Part shown: piece after piece, positions 1-7,318 of the stretch
Layout: every line of letters begins with the position of its first letter
How positions within the stretch are numbered: position 1 is the stretch's first letter
Origin: Deltaproteobacteria bacterium
GTDB lineage: Bacteria > Desulfobacterota > Binatia > Binatales > Binataceae
Assembly (NCBI GenBank): GCA_003161515.1
Contig: PMOH01000262.1
Location: forward strand, 1-9,986
Direction: 5' to 3'
DNA: 9,986 nucleotides
Made by a program: the position numbers and the translations under genes
Notes under the pieces: model-generated
Seen by the model: the letters and a program-made list of their open reading frames with translations, nothing else
Told to the model about the DNA's origin: nothing
The model's database searches: none

Positions 1-796
1 TCAGATCGTCCTCGGTCACTGCGGTGCGTCCCGCGACAATCGCATGCGCGCGCAAGATGCCAAGCGAGTGTTTCCATCGACGATCCGACACGACGATTTG
101 CTCGCGCGCCAGTTCGCGCCTGATTTGCGCAATCGCTTCGAGAATCGCGCCCGGCACCGCGACTGCCGCCGCTGCCGCGCGCAGTTCGTCGAGCTCAGCA
201 AATTTCAGCGTCGTGCGTGCGCGCTCCGGGCCACCGGCCATCATGCGGATGAAGCCGTGCTCCTCGGTGATGTAATCGGCCATGAAGCGCAGCATGAATC
301 GATCGTAAAGCGCGGTCAGCTCGTCCTCGTCGGGCAGTTCGTTCGATGCGCCGAACATCGTGATCAGCGGCACGGCGACTCGCTCGCGACCGTTGTGAAA
401 AATCCGTTCGTTGATGATCGTCAACAGCGCGTTGAGGATCGACGAGTTTGCTTTGAAGATTTCGTCCAGGAATGCGATGTGCGCCTCGGGCAGTTTGTGC
501 GTCGTGACGCGCCGGTAGTCGTCTTCCTCGAGTCCCTTCAGGCTGACCGCGCCGAAGATTTCCTCCGGTGTGCTGAACTTCGTCAGCAGCCACTGAAAAT
601 AGTTTGCCCCTTCGATACGCCGACAGAGTTCGTCGGCCAGCATCGACTTCGCCGTACCCGGCGGCCCGATTATCAGCACGTGATTCGCCGACAGCATCGC
701 CACGATTGCGCCGTCGATCAGATCGATACGTTCGAGGAACATCCGATTCAGTTCTTCGCGGATTCGCGCGAGCTTCGATAATGCCGTGTCTGCCAT
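1..796 (-). CDS. MoxR/RavA-type AAA+ ATPase, N-terminal part (3' end outside window)
   Basis: I translated the minus strand from ATG at 796-794. It stays open to the window edge, giving 265 codons with no stop. The protein has a full AAA+ core. Walker A is GPPGTAKS (about residues 44-51). Walker B is IAFLDE (about 107-112), followed by the MoxR-typical run IFKANSSILNALLTIINE. The sensor-1 region is GASNELPDEDEL (about 149-160). A YDRF segment (about 164-167) supplies a likely arginine finger. These blocks and their order match the MoxR family, closest to RavA. MoxR ATPases act as chaperone-like remodelling enzymes in the cytoplasm and are usually paired with a von Willebrand factor A protein (ViaA for RavA). 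Such a partner would be expected just beyond position 1, but that is inference. The Shine-Dalgarno upstream of the ATG is weak (an AGGCA stretch). The gene is divergent from the CoA-transferase. Family assignment is firm; subfamily is less so. Confidence 0.9.
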   Translation of the reverse strand, partial: MADTALSKLARIREELNRMFLERIDLIDGAIVAMLSANHVLIIGPPGTAKSMLADELCRRIEGANYFQWLLTKFSTPEEIFGAVSLKGLEEDDYRRVTTHKLPEAHIAFLDEIFKANSSILNALLTIINERIFHNGRERVAVPLITMFGASNELPDEDELTALYDRFMLRFMADYITEEHGFIRMMAGGPERARTTLKFAELDELRAAAAAVAVPGAILEAIAQIRRELAREQIVVSDRRWKHSLGILRAHAIVAGRTAVTEDDL

Positions 797-917
797 TGCC
801 TGTTCACATGATCTACCAGACCGCGGCTGAAGACTTAACCCCATGCAGCGTTCGAGGCTTGCCGCCACTCCGCTGCTGGCGCTAGATCAGGTAGTTGCAA
901 ACGGCAGGAGGATCGCA
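797..917. other. Divergent intergenic region between MoxR ATPase and CoA-transferase
   Basis: This 121-bp spacer must hold the 5' signals for both divergent genes. I see no convincing -35/-10 pair on either strand. The best plus-strand candidate, TTGCCG (859-864) with TAGATC (883-888) at 18 bp, is poor. The open frame of the CoA-transferase runs back to an ATG at 843. Those 25 extra codons do not resemble the family N-terminus and precede the strong Shine-Dalgarno at 906-911, so I treat them as untranslated. Confidence 0.4.
906..911 (+). promoter_or_regulatory. Shine-Dalgarno AGGAGG of CoA-transferase; decides start
   Basis: A perfect AGGAGG lies 6 nt upstream of the ATG at 918. It selects that codon over the in-frame ATG at 843, which has no such site. 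Confidence 0.85.
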
Positions 918-2114
918 ATGGAAAAGGCGCTGGCTGGGGTCAAAGTTCTGGACATGACGCAGTTCGAGGCGGGTACCTCGTGCACCGAGATGCTTGCTTG
1001 GCTCGGCGCCGACGTGATCAAAGTCGAATCGCCGAAGATGGGCGAGCAGGGCCGCTGGCTGCTGACCGAAAAGCAGGGCGTCGATTCGTACTACTTCATT
1101 CTGCTCAACGCCAACAAACGCGGCATCACGCTCAACCTCAAGAGCGAGAAGGGCCGCGCGATGTTCATCGACCTGGTCAAGCAAGTCGATATGCTGACGG
1201 AAAATTTCTCGCTCGGCACTCTCGAAGGTCTTGGCCTCGGCTACGATCGCCTTCGCGAAATAAATCCGCGGCTCATCTACTTGACTATCAAGGGCTTCGG
1301 CACGCACGGGCCGTACAGCAAATACAAAAGTTTCGACATGATTGCTCAGGCGTCCGGCGGCGCGATGGCGCTCACGGGATTTCCCGGATCGCCGCCGCTC
1401 AAGCCCGGACCGACCATCGGCGATACCGGCACCGGAATGCATGCGGCGGTCGGTGTACTCGCCGCGTATATTCAGCGCGAGCGTACCGGCAAGGGACAGA
1501 AAGTCGAAGTCGCGATGCAGGAAGCGGTGCTGAATTTCGTGCGCGTCCCGATGATGGGCACGTACGTCACGCACAAGCCGACGCCGCGTACCGGCAATCG
1601 CGTCGGCGGCGGCGGTCCCGGTGACATCTACAAGTGCGCGCCCGGCGGCGACAACGATTATTGCTATATCCTGTGCACCTCACCCGAAATGTTCGAGAGC
1701 TTGTGGAAAGTGATCGGCCGTCCGGAAGTCGCAAGTGAAGAACGTTTCGCGGGACGCAACCGCGCCAAGAATGTCGAACCGCTGACCGAGATGATCACCG
1801 AATGGACCAGTCGTCACACCAAGTTCGAGGTGATGCGCATTCTCGGCGAAGCTGGCGTGCCGTGCGGCGCAGTGCTCGACAGTGTCGAGCTGCTGAACGA
1901 TCCGCATCTCAAGGAGCGTGGTATGATCGTCACGATCAATCATCCCGTGCGCGGCGACTTCACGATGCCGGGATGTCCGGTGCGGCTCGAGGACTCGCCG
2001 GTCGAGGTGACGTCCGCTCCGCTGCTCGGCCAGCATAACGCCGACGTTTACGGCGAACTGCTCGGCCTCGGCGCCGGTCAGCTCGAAGATCTCAAGCGCG
2101 AAGGCATCATCTAG
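918..2114 (+). CDS. Class III CoA-transferase (CaiB/BaiF family), formyl-CoA transferase-like
   Basis: 398 aa, the normal length for the family. These homodimeric, interlocked enzymes move CoA between carboxylic acids through an aspartyl-CoA intermediate. The N-terminus (GVKVLDMTQFEAGTSCTEML, residues 7-26) and the LGADVIKVE block are typical. The segment GDTGTGMHAAVGVLAA puts the predicted catalytic aspartate at residue 169, the same number as in Oxalobacter formyl-CoA transferase as I recall it. A glycine loop, GGGGPGD (230-236), also resembles that enzyme's catalytic loop. Two other positions differ from my memory of it: Glu17 where Frc has Gln17, and Phe139 where Frc has Tyr139. The roughly 30-residue stretch before the glycine loop in Frc is also missing. 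The substrate may therefore not be formate or oxalate; carnitine-, benzylsuccinate- or other acyl-CoA transfer remain possible. It is first of three tightly packed genes, with tldD starting 2 bp after its stop. Family is certain; substrate unknown. Confidence 0.93.
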   Translation: MEKALAGVKVLDMTQFEAGTSCTEMLAWLGADVIKVESPKMGEQGRWLLTEKQGVDSYYFILLNANKRGITLNLKSEKGRAMFIDLVKQVDMLTENFSLGTLEGLGLGYDRLREINPRLIYLTIKGFGTHGPYSKYKSFDMIAQASGGAMALTGFPGSPPLKPGPTIGDTGTGMHAAVGVLAAYIQRERTGKGQKVEVAMQEAVLNFVRVPMMGTYVTHKPTPRTGNRVGGGGPGDIYKCAPGGDNDYCYILCTSPEMFESLWKVIGRPEVASEERFAGRNRAKNVEPLTEMITEWTSRHTKFEVMRILGEAGVPCGAVLDSVELLNDPHLKERGMIVTINHPVRGDFTMPGCPVRLEDSPVEVTSAPLLGQHNADVYGELLGLGAGQLEDLKREGII

Positions 2115-2116
2115 AT

Positions 2117-3706
2117 GTGGCTCTTTTGATCGGGCGCGGCGACTTGTTCGAGGCGATCGAGTACCTGCGCCGCGAGGGCGAGGGCATCCTCGCGCGGTTC
2201 GCGCGCTCGAAGCGCGGCATCGCGTACGCAGATCTTCGCTTCGAGGTGGTCTTCAACCGTTCCGGCGCGGCTGTGAATGGTGAGCCTCGCGATGGCTCTG
2301 AGAGCGAGAACGCCGCGTATTTCGTGTCGGTTTATGTCGCCGATCGCGCGGGACCCGTTGGCCACGGCCAGACCGGCGCAGAGATCGGAGCCCTCGCGGG
2401 TCGGCCAGCCAAGTTAGTCGCCGAACTGCGGCGCGGGCTGAATGAAGCTTACGATCGCGCGCGTTTCAGTGCGCGCAAAAAAGCTGAACTGATTGCGCAC
2501 CTCGGCGACGCGGCGAAAGGGCTGCTGGTTGCGCCAATTCCGTCGCGCAAAAAAGTTCGCGACGATGTCGACGCTACCTTCAGCCGCGACCCGCGCTCGC
2601 TCCCGACCGACGAGCTCAAGAAAATTTCGCTCGACGCCTCGCACGAGATAGCTGCGCTCGGCGACGCGATCGCTTACCAGGTCGTCGCGGCCATGACCGA
2701 GATGCGCCGCGAGATTTTCATCGACACCGCTGGCACTGTCGTCTCGCAGGCGTACGCTTTTTCGCAGGGCGATTGTTATGTCGTCGCGCAAATCGGGGAC
2801 GGTCACCAGGAAAGTTACGACTCGATTGGCCAGCAGCGCGGGCTCGAATGCCTGAGCGACGGATGGCGCGGCGAGTTGATGCCGAATCCGTCGCTCGCGA
2901 AATTTTGCGTCGGACTTGCAACCGAAGCGCGCGAGCTGGCCGCCGCGCCCGTCCTCAAGGCGCCGGACGGTGAGGTGGTCGTCGTGACCGACCCGCATTT
3001 CAACGCGCTCGTCTCGCACGAGGTGATTGGGCATCCGTGCGAAGCCGACCGCGCGCTAAAGATGGAAGCCGCGTACGCCGGGCGCAGTTGGTTCCTGCAT
3101 TCGCTCGCTGACAACCAGTTGGGCAAACAGGTCGCGTCAACGCTACTGTCGGCGTGCTCTGATCCGAGTCTCGACGGCTACGGGCACTATCGCTACGACC
3201 ATGAAGGCACGCGCGGACGCCGCGTGATGCACATCGAGCGCGGCATCTTCAGCGGCTTCCTGAACTCGCGCGAGACCGCTGCGGTGCTCACTGCGGAGCC
3301 CAACGGCTCGGCGCGTGCGAGCGAGGGATGGCATGTGCCGCTGATCAGAATGTCGAATACTTTTTTTCTGCCCGGTGAGACGCCTCCCGAAAAAATTATC
3401 GCCGACGTCGAGCGCGGTTACTACGTCTGCGGTCATCAGATTCCCTCGATCTCCGAGTCGCGCGAAAATTTTCGAATCTCCGCACGCCGCGTTTACGAGA
3501 TCGATCACGGCAGAATAGGGCGCTTATTTCGCTCAGGCAGCGTGATCGCCGACTCGAAGAGCTTCTTCAGCAATGTCGATGCAGTAGGCAACGATCTGCG
3601 GCTAATCGCGATTCCCAACTGCGGCAAGGGGCAGCCGATGCAGGTCAAGCGGATGTCCAACGGCGGCCCGACGCTGCGATCGCGCGCACGCCTGGCGGGC
3701 AACTGA
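2117..3706 (+). CDS. tldD: TldD, metalloprotease subunit of the TldD/TldE complex
   Basis: 529 aa from GTG at 2117, somewhat longer than E. coli TldD as I recall it (about 480). The zinc-binding motif HEVIGH spans residues 301-306 (His301, Glu302, His305). The conserved C-terminal NCGKGQ motif supplies the third metal ligand, Cys502. The N-terminal region IAYADLRFE and the GHxxEADxALKMEAAYAG stretch after the motif are also characteristic. In E. coli, TldD pairs with TldE to form a cytoplasmic protease that degrades unfolded or small peptides, trims the microcin B17 leader and degrades CcdA antitoxin. Here tldE follows at once, sharing one base. The gene begins 2 bp after the CoA-transferase stop, so it is probably translationally coupled. 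Start is uncertain: GTG 2117 is preceded by a weak GAAGG (2100-2104), and TTG at 2126 is an alternative. The ATG at 2115 is out of frame and hits a stop after four codons. Confidence 0.95.
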   Translation: MALLIGRGDLFEAIEYLRREGEGILARFARSKRGIAYADLRFEVVFNRSGAAVNGEPRDGSESENAAYFVSVYVADRAGPVGHGQTGAEIGALAGRPAKLVAELRRGLNEAYDRARFSARKKAELIAHLGDAAKGLLVAPIPSRKKVRDDVDATFSRDPRSLPTDELKKISLDASHEIAALGDAIAYQVVAAMTEMRREIFIDTAGTVVSQAYAFSQGDCYVVAQIGDGHQESYDSIGQQRGLECLSDGWRGELMPNPSLAKFCVGLATEARELAAAPVLKAPDGEVVVVTDPHFNALVSHEVIGHPCEADRALKMEAAYAGRSWFLHSLADNQLGKQVASTLLSACSDPSLDGYGHYRYDHEGTRGRRVMHIERGIFSGFLNSRETAAVLTAEPNGSARASEGWHVPLIRMSNTFFLPGETPPEKIIADVERGYYVCGHQIPSISESRENFRISARRVYEIDHGRIGRLFRSGSVIADSKSFFSNVDAVGNDLRLIAIPNCGKGQPMQVKRMSNGGPTLRSRARLAGN

Positions 3707-5229
3707 TGCGATCACTCGCGGAACTCAAATCCTTCACGCGCGAAGCGGCGCGGATTCTTGCGCGCGAGAAAGACGTCGCGAGCTACGAGATCTACTGCGC
3801 GACCGCGGAGCATCGAATCGCACGCCTCGCCTACACTTCCGACATTCCGAGCCGCGGTCTCGAGGAGTTCAAGTCGCTTCATGCAGACGGATTCCAGTTA
3901 CGAATCACGATGCGCCGCGACCCGCATGAAGTCGGCGCCGCATCCGAAGCGGGCGATTTCACCTCCGACTCAGTGCGCGACGCGATCCGCCGCGCGCGCA
4001 GCGCAGCCGTCGTCGATCCGCATTTTTCCGGGTTCCCGGCAGTTCCGCTCGGCCGTAAGCCTGCGCCATCTGAGAAAAGCGACCTTGCGAGAGTGGGGGA
4101 CGGCGCGATCGCCGCGGCCGCGTGGGACGTGCTCGACGGCGCACTTGAGGCATTTGCGAAACGGGCCGCGGACCCGCGAATTGAGCATCCCGGCCTGATC
4201 ATCGGCGGCGACGTATCGGTGATTCGCGATCGAATCGCGATCTTCAACTCGAATTTCGCAGAAGTTCGAATCAATGAAGGCGCACACTTCCACGCGTCCG
4301 TCACATCGATAATCGAATCGCTCGACGCGAAGGGCACCGCCACCGCACTTGGCGATTCTGCCGCCGCGATGCGCCGCGACGCTCACGTGATCGGCCGCGA
4401 CGCGGTTCGGCGCGCGCTCGCTCTCTCGCACGGCGTCCGGCCCGCGCCGGGAAAATTTCGAGTGGTGCTGGGACCGCAGCCGATCGCCGAAATTCTCAAC
4501 TACATGGTGATGGGCTCACTCACCACCGGCGCGTTTCACGCCGCCAGTTCCGCCTATCACGCGAAGTTCGGCGCGCCCGTGATGGATTCACGTTTGAGCC
4601 TGGTTGACAATCCGATGTTCAGTGCGGGCGCGTTTCGGCGGCGAGTCACCTGCGAAGGAATCCCAACGCGCCGTGTCGAATTGATCCGCGACGGCAAGCT
4701 GGTCGGTTTGCTCTCAAATTTCTACGATACTCATCGCATGCTCACCGACGAGCATCGCGCTGAGAAGCTCGGTCCGAGCGCACCCGCGAAACTGATCTTC
4801 CCGCCGCTGAGCGGTTACCGGCTCGGCGAAGGCGGTGGGCGGCGCTTCGACGCGAGTCCCGGTTCCGCGGGCACCAATGTCGTGATGCGCGCGCGCGGCG
4901 GAGTCAGCGACCGCGAACTCATCCGCGCCGTCGGCGACGGAATCTACGTCGGCCGCATCTGGTACACGTATCCGATCAACGGTCAGCGCGCGGGCGATTT
5001 CACGTGCACCGTCACCGGCGACTCACATCTGATTCGCGACGGCGAAATCGCGGAACCGCTCGCGCCCAACTGTTTGCGCATCAACGCGAACATCGCGCAG
5101 GTTTTCGAGCATCCGCTCGCGGTTGGATCGACGCCGCGACCAGCGACAGTGTGGGGATCGCCTGAGGCCTACTACGTTCCCGCGATCGCCGCCGACTCGA
5201 TCGCGCTGGCCGAAGTTGCGCCTACTTAG
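3706..5229 (+). CDS. tldE: TldE/PmbA, non-catalytic partner of TldD
   Basis: 507 aa. The ATG at 3706 overlaps the tldD stop (TGATG), a classic coupled arrangement for subunits made in fixed ratio. The protein shares the TldD/PmbA fold. Conserved-looking C-terminal blocks include VVLGPQPIAEILNYMV, DNPMFSAGAFRRRVTCEG (a cognate of the family DdPt..g...fDdEG region) and GIYVGRIWYTYPINGQRAGDFTCTVTG near the end. It has no HExxxH motif and no NCGKGQ-type cysteine. That matches the known role of TldE as the metal-free half of the heterodimer, which shapes the substrate channel. It is somewhat longer than E. coli TldE/PmbA (about 450 residues). Its stop lies 5 bp from the stop of the convergent oxidoreductase gene. 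No strong Shine-Dalgarno is visible, fitting dependence on re-initiation from tldD. The alternative is a second TldD-like paralogue, but the absent metal site argues for TldE. Confidence 0.92.
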   Translation: MRSLAELKSFTREAARILAREKDVASYEIYCATAEHRIARLAYTSDIPSRGLEEFKSLHADGFQLRITMRRDPHEVGAASEAGDFTSDSVRDAIRRARSAAVVDPHFSGFPAVPLGRKPAPSEKSDLARVGDGAIAAAAWDVLDGALEAFAKRAADPRIEHPGLIIGGDVSVIRDRIAIFNSNFAEVRINEGAHFHASVTSIIESLDAKGTATALGDSAAAMRRDAHVIGRDAVRRALALSHGVRPAPGKFRVVLGPQPIAEILNYMVMGSLTTGAFHAASSAYHAKFGAPVMDSRLSLVDNPMFSAGAFRRRVTCEGIPTRRVELIRDGKLVGLLSNFYDTHRMLTDEHRAEKLGPSAPAKLIFPPLSGYRLGEGGGRRFDASPGSAGTNVVMRARGGVSDRELIRAVGDGIYVGRIWYTYPINGQRAGDFTCTVTGDSHLIRDGEIAEPLAPNCLRINANIAQVFEHPLAVGSTPRPATVWGSPEAYYVPAIAADSIALAEVAPT

Positions 5230-5234
5230 ATCGA

Positions 5235-6305
5235 CTACATCCGCGCGATCACGTCGCGCGAAATTTCGTCGATGCAATCGTTGTAACCGTCCATCGGCGG
5301 ATTGATGAACACTTGCGACAGGCCGGCGCGCTCCATCGCTCGGAGCCGTTCGACCAGCTCCTCCTTCGGTCCGATCATCGTCGTCGCCGCGATCGTGTCG
5401 GGCGTCACGTACTTCTGCTCGAGCGGCGCGACGTACGTGCAATGCCCGATGTGCAATTCGAGGTAACGCTCGGTCGCAGGCGTTTTCATTTTCGCGACGT
5501 ACTCCTCGTAAGCCTTGTACACCTCGGCGACCGCCTCCGGCAGATAACCGGCGCGCGCGTATCCCGCCGCGATCGCATGAAAACTCGCCATCACCCAGTG
5601 CCCGGTCATCGCCTTCACCCGCGGCGAATCAAGCTTCTCGCCGGGTCTGAGAACGCAAATGTGAGTGAGCGATACGATCGGCATTTTCTCGGCGCTTCGC
5701 CCAACCTTAGACGCACCGACTGCGAGACTTTTTCGCACCGCGCCGACGCGTTCGACGTCCGTCACTCCGGTGGTGATCGCGCCGTCGCCAAACTCGCCCG
5801 CGAGCGCCAAAGTCTTGGGCCCGTTGGCCGCCACGTAGAGCGGAATCCTGTCGTCGAGGTTGATGAAGCGCCGATCTCGATGTAAGTAACGGATTTTTCG
5901 GCTCAGCCCTTCGGTGTTGTAGATCGCTTCGCCGTCGTTGAGCAGATCGCGAATCACGCGCACCTGCTCGCGGAACTCCGCCTGCTTGACCGGCGGCAAT
6001 CCCATCACGCGCCGCCCGGTATGCCCCGTGCCGAATCCGAGAATCACTCGCCCCGGCGCGAGCTGATTGATCGTCGCGACCGAATGCACCGTCACCGGCG
6101 CGATCCGGTTCGACGCTATCGCCACACCCGTGCCGAGCTTGATCTTCTTCGTATTGACCGCAGCCAGCGCCATGCAGGCGTAGGTGTCGCCCCAAATCAT
6201 GTGCGAGTCGGGAATCCACGCGTGACTGAAGCCGCGCTCCTCCGCGTACTTGACGTCGGTGATCGCGCGTTCGGGCTTGGTGAATATCAGTGTTCCGAAA
6301 TCCAT
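5235..6305 (-). CDS. LLM-class flavin-dependent oxidoreductase (luciferase-like / F420-type)
   Basis: 356 aa in the luciferase-like monooxygenase superfamily, a TIM-barrel fold that binds FMN or F420. Visible blocks include MDFGTLIF at the first strand, AEERGFSHAWIPDSH, and the IKLGTGVAIASNRIAPVTVH region. A glycine-rich GFGTGHTGRRVMG follows, then IPLYVAANGPKTLALAGEFGDGAI and the C-terminal VFINP. The pattern resembles F420-dependent methylenetetrahydromethanopterin reductase-like members, but the cofactor and substrate cannot be read from sequence. I use ATG at 6305 because GAGGAG (6311-6316) sits 5 nt before it. The GTG at 6311 lies inside that ribosome site and would be a poor start. It has its own promoter-like elements and is 61 bp downstream of the methyltransferase on the same strand, so it may also be read through from that gene. 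Confidence 0.9.
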   Translation of the reverse strand: MDFGTLIFTKPERAITDVKYAEERGFSHAWIPDSHMIWGDTYACMALAAVNTKKIKLGTGVAIASNRIAPVTVHSVATINQLAPGRVILGFGTGHTGRRVMGLPPVKQAEFREQVRVIRDLLNDGEAIYNTEGLSRKIRYLHRDRRFINLDDRIPLYVAANGPKTLALAGEFGDGAITTGVTDVERVGAVRKSLAVGASKVGRSAEKMPIVSLTHICVLRPGEKLDSPRVKAMTGHWVMASFHAIAAGYARAGYLPEAVAEVYKAYEEYVAKMKTPATERYLELHIGHCTYVAPLEQKYVTPDTIAATTMIGPKEELVERLRAMERAGLSQVFINPPMDGYNDCIDEISRDVIARM

Positions 6306-6310
6306 AGTCA

Positions 6311-6316
6311 CTCCTC
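6311..6316 (-). promoter_or_regulatory. Shine-Dalgarno GAGGAG of the LLM oxidoreductase; decides start
   Basis: On the minus strand GAGGAG ends 5 nt before ATG 6305. It overlaps the upstream in-frame GTG (6311-6309), ruling that codon out as the likely start. Confidence 0.75.
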
Positions 6317-6329
6317 ATCTGGAGACGCG

Positions 6330-6360
6330 ACTATAGCCGACCTTCACCGCCACTCGTCAA
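6330..6360 (-). promoter_or_regulatory. Candidate sigma70-type promoter for the LLM oxidoreductase
   Basis: On the minus strand a -35-like TTGACG (6360-6355) and a -10-like TATAGT (6335-6330) each match the consensus at 5 of 6 positions. The 19-bp spacer is longer than ideal. Transcription would begin near 6322, leaving a leader of under 20 nt that holds the GAGGAG site. Confidence 0.5.
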
Positions 6361-6366
6361 AGCGCG

Positions 6367-7161
6367 TTACGGTGCGACGCCGATCGCCGCGAACACGCGA
6401 TGCAGGACGGACATCGGATCGTCGGGCCATCGCTCCGCCAGCATCGCGCGCAACTCGTCGTCGAAGGCCGCAACTGCTTCTGGTGCGAGGCTCGCGCCGA
6501 CTCCAGCGCTCGCGCGAATGCGTCCGCGCCATGCCTCATGCGTGTAGATCGCGTCGAGGTCGAACGAGAAAGTTTCGATATTTTTGAAGCCCGCAATCGC
6601 AATGTCGCGCGGCCATTGCGGATGAATTCCAAGTCCGCCCCCGAATTTCCAGTTCGGATTGTGTTTCTCGATCAGCGTTTCCGTTGCCTCGACCATATTG
6701 CCCGGCAGCGGAATCCAGTCGAAATGCGCGATTACCAACCTGCCGCCCGGCTTCAGCACGCGCCGCGACTCCGCGGCCGCGCGAGGACGATCGAACCAAT
6801 GCCAACATTGGCCCGCCGTCACCAGATCGAACTCCGCCGCGGGCAGTCTGGTCTCTTCGGCGGCGGCATTCACGTATTTCACGACGACCCCCGCGCTTCT
6901 ATCGAGTTCCGCCGCCTGCTCCATCAGTGGCAGTGATCGATCCAGTCCAGTAACTTCGCATCCGCGAAGCGCAAGCCCTCGCGCAACTGTGCCGGTGCCG
7001 GTTCCCAGGTCGAGCGCGCTGATTCCCGTGCGAATGATTCCCGAGGCCTTCAGCCGGTCGAAGAATTCGTCGGGGAAACCCGCGCGATGACGTCCATAGT
7101 CGATTGCCGTCTTGCCGAAATCCGCGCGCAACTCCTTGAATCGCACTTCCGCCGAGCCCAT
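6367..7161 (-). CDS. Class I SAM-dependent methyltransferase
   Basis: 264 aa from ATG at 7161. The Rossmann-type methyltransferase core is complete. Motif I is ALDLGTGTGTVARGLA (residues 49-64), binding S-adenosylmethionine. The acidic end of strand 2 is GLDRS (72-76). Motif II is FDLVTAGQCWHWFD (111-124), and motif III is LKPGGRLVIAH (136-146). The QCWHWFD segment and the following arginine-rich helix resemble the UbiE/methyltransferase-11 type subgroup of small-molecule methyltransferases; the acceptor is unknown. The frame extends upstream to about 7299, but the strong AGGAGG at 7170-7175 and the promoter at 7187-7215 show translation starts at 7161. It is divergent from the HTH-citrate synthase gene and followed on the same strand, 61 bp later, by the LLM oxidoreductase. 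Confidence 0.9.
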   Translation of the reverse strand: MGSAEVRFKELRADFGKTAIDYGRHRAGFPDEFFDRLKASGIIRTGISALDLGTGTGTVARGLALRGCEVTGLDRSLPLMEQAAELDRSAGVVVKYVNAAAEETRLPAAEFDLVTAGQCWHWFDRPRAAAESRRVLKPGGRLVIAHFDWIPLPGNMVEATETLIEKHNPNWKFGGGLGIHPQWPRDIAIAGFKNIETFSFDLDAIYTHEAWRGRIRASAGVGASLAPEAVAAFDDELRAMLAERWPDDPMSVLHRVFAAIGVAP

Positions 7162-7169
7162 AAGCTGTT

Positions 7170-7175
7170 CCTCCT
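7170..7175 (-). promoter_or_regulatory. Shine-Dalgarno AGGAGG of methyltransferase; decides start
   Basis: A perfect minus-strand AGGAGG lies 8 nt upstream of ATG 7161. It fixes that start against the longer open frame. Confidence 0.85.
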
Positions 7176-7186
7176 GTGAACTTGAC

Positions 7187-7215
7187 TGTATATAACTGTG
7201 CCTATCTGGATGCAA
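7187..7215 (-). promoter_or_regulatory. Candidate sigma70-type promoter for the methyltransferase
   Basis: On the minus strand the -35-like TTGCAT (7215-7210) and -10-like TATACA (7192-7187) are 17 bp apart. The predicted transcript starts near 7180, just ahead of the AGGAGG. The same AT-rich patch contains TATAAC (7191-7196) on the plus strand, a possible -10 for the divergent citrate synthase gene, though no matching -35 is clear. Confidence 0.5.
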
Positions 7216-7318
7216 GTTGACTCGATGCCACTTGACGCCGCCCTCGGAGCATGGCGTGATTCTCATGGTGGCGATTCGCAATCTCGAACGGGCCGGCAAT
7301 TCCGAGCGCGCAGGTATG

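Noticed and set aside
44..781. 245-codon open frame on the plus strand opposite the MoxR gene
   Set aside because: It is antisense to a clear AAA+ ATPase, is rich in Arg/His/Gln as expected of a shadow frame in GC-rich DNA, and shows no family motif.
843..917. 25-codon N-terminal extension of the CoA-transferase from ATG 843
   Set aside because: There is no ribosome site, the extension does not resemble the family, and a perfect AGGAGG precedes the ATG at 918.
2117..5229. A RiPP (microcin-like) biosynthetic cluster, suggested by TldD/TldE
   Set aside because: No precursor peptide, cyclodehydratase, dehydrogenase or transporter gene is nearby. TldD/TldE are widespread housekeeping proteins.
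5313..6587. Open frames on the plus strand opposite the LLM oxidoreductase and methyltransferase
   Set aside because: They have Arg/His-rich composition and no recognisable motifs, and the minus-strand genes are well supported.
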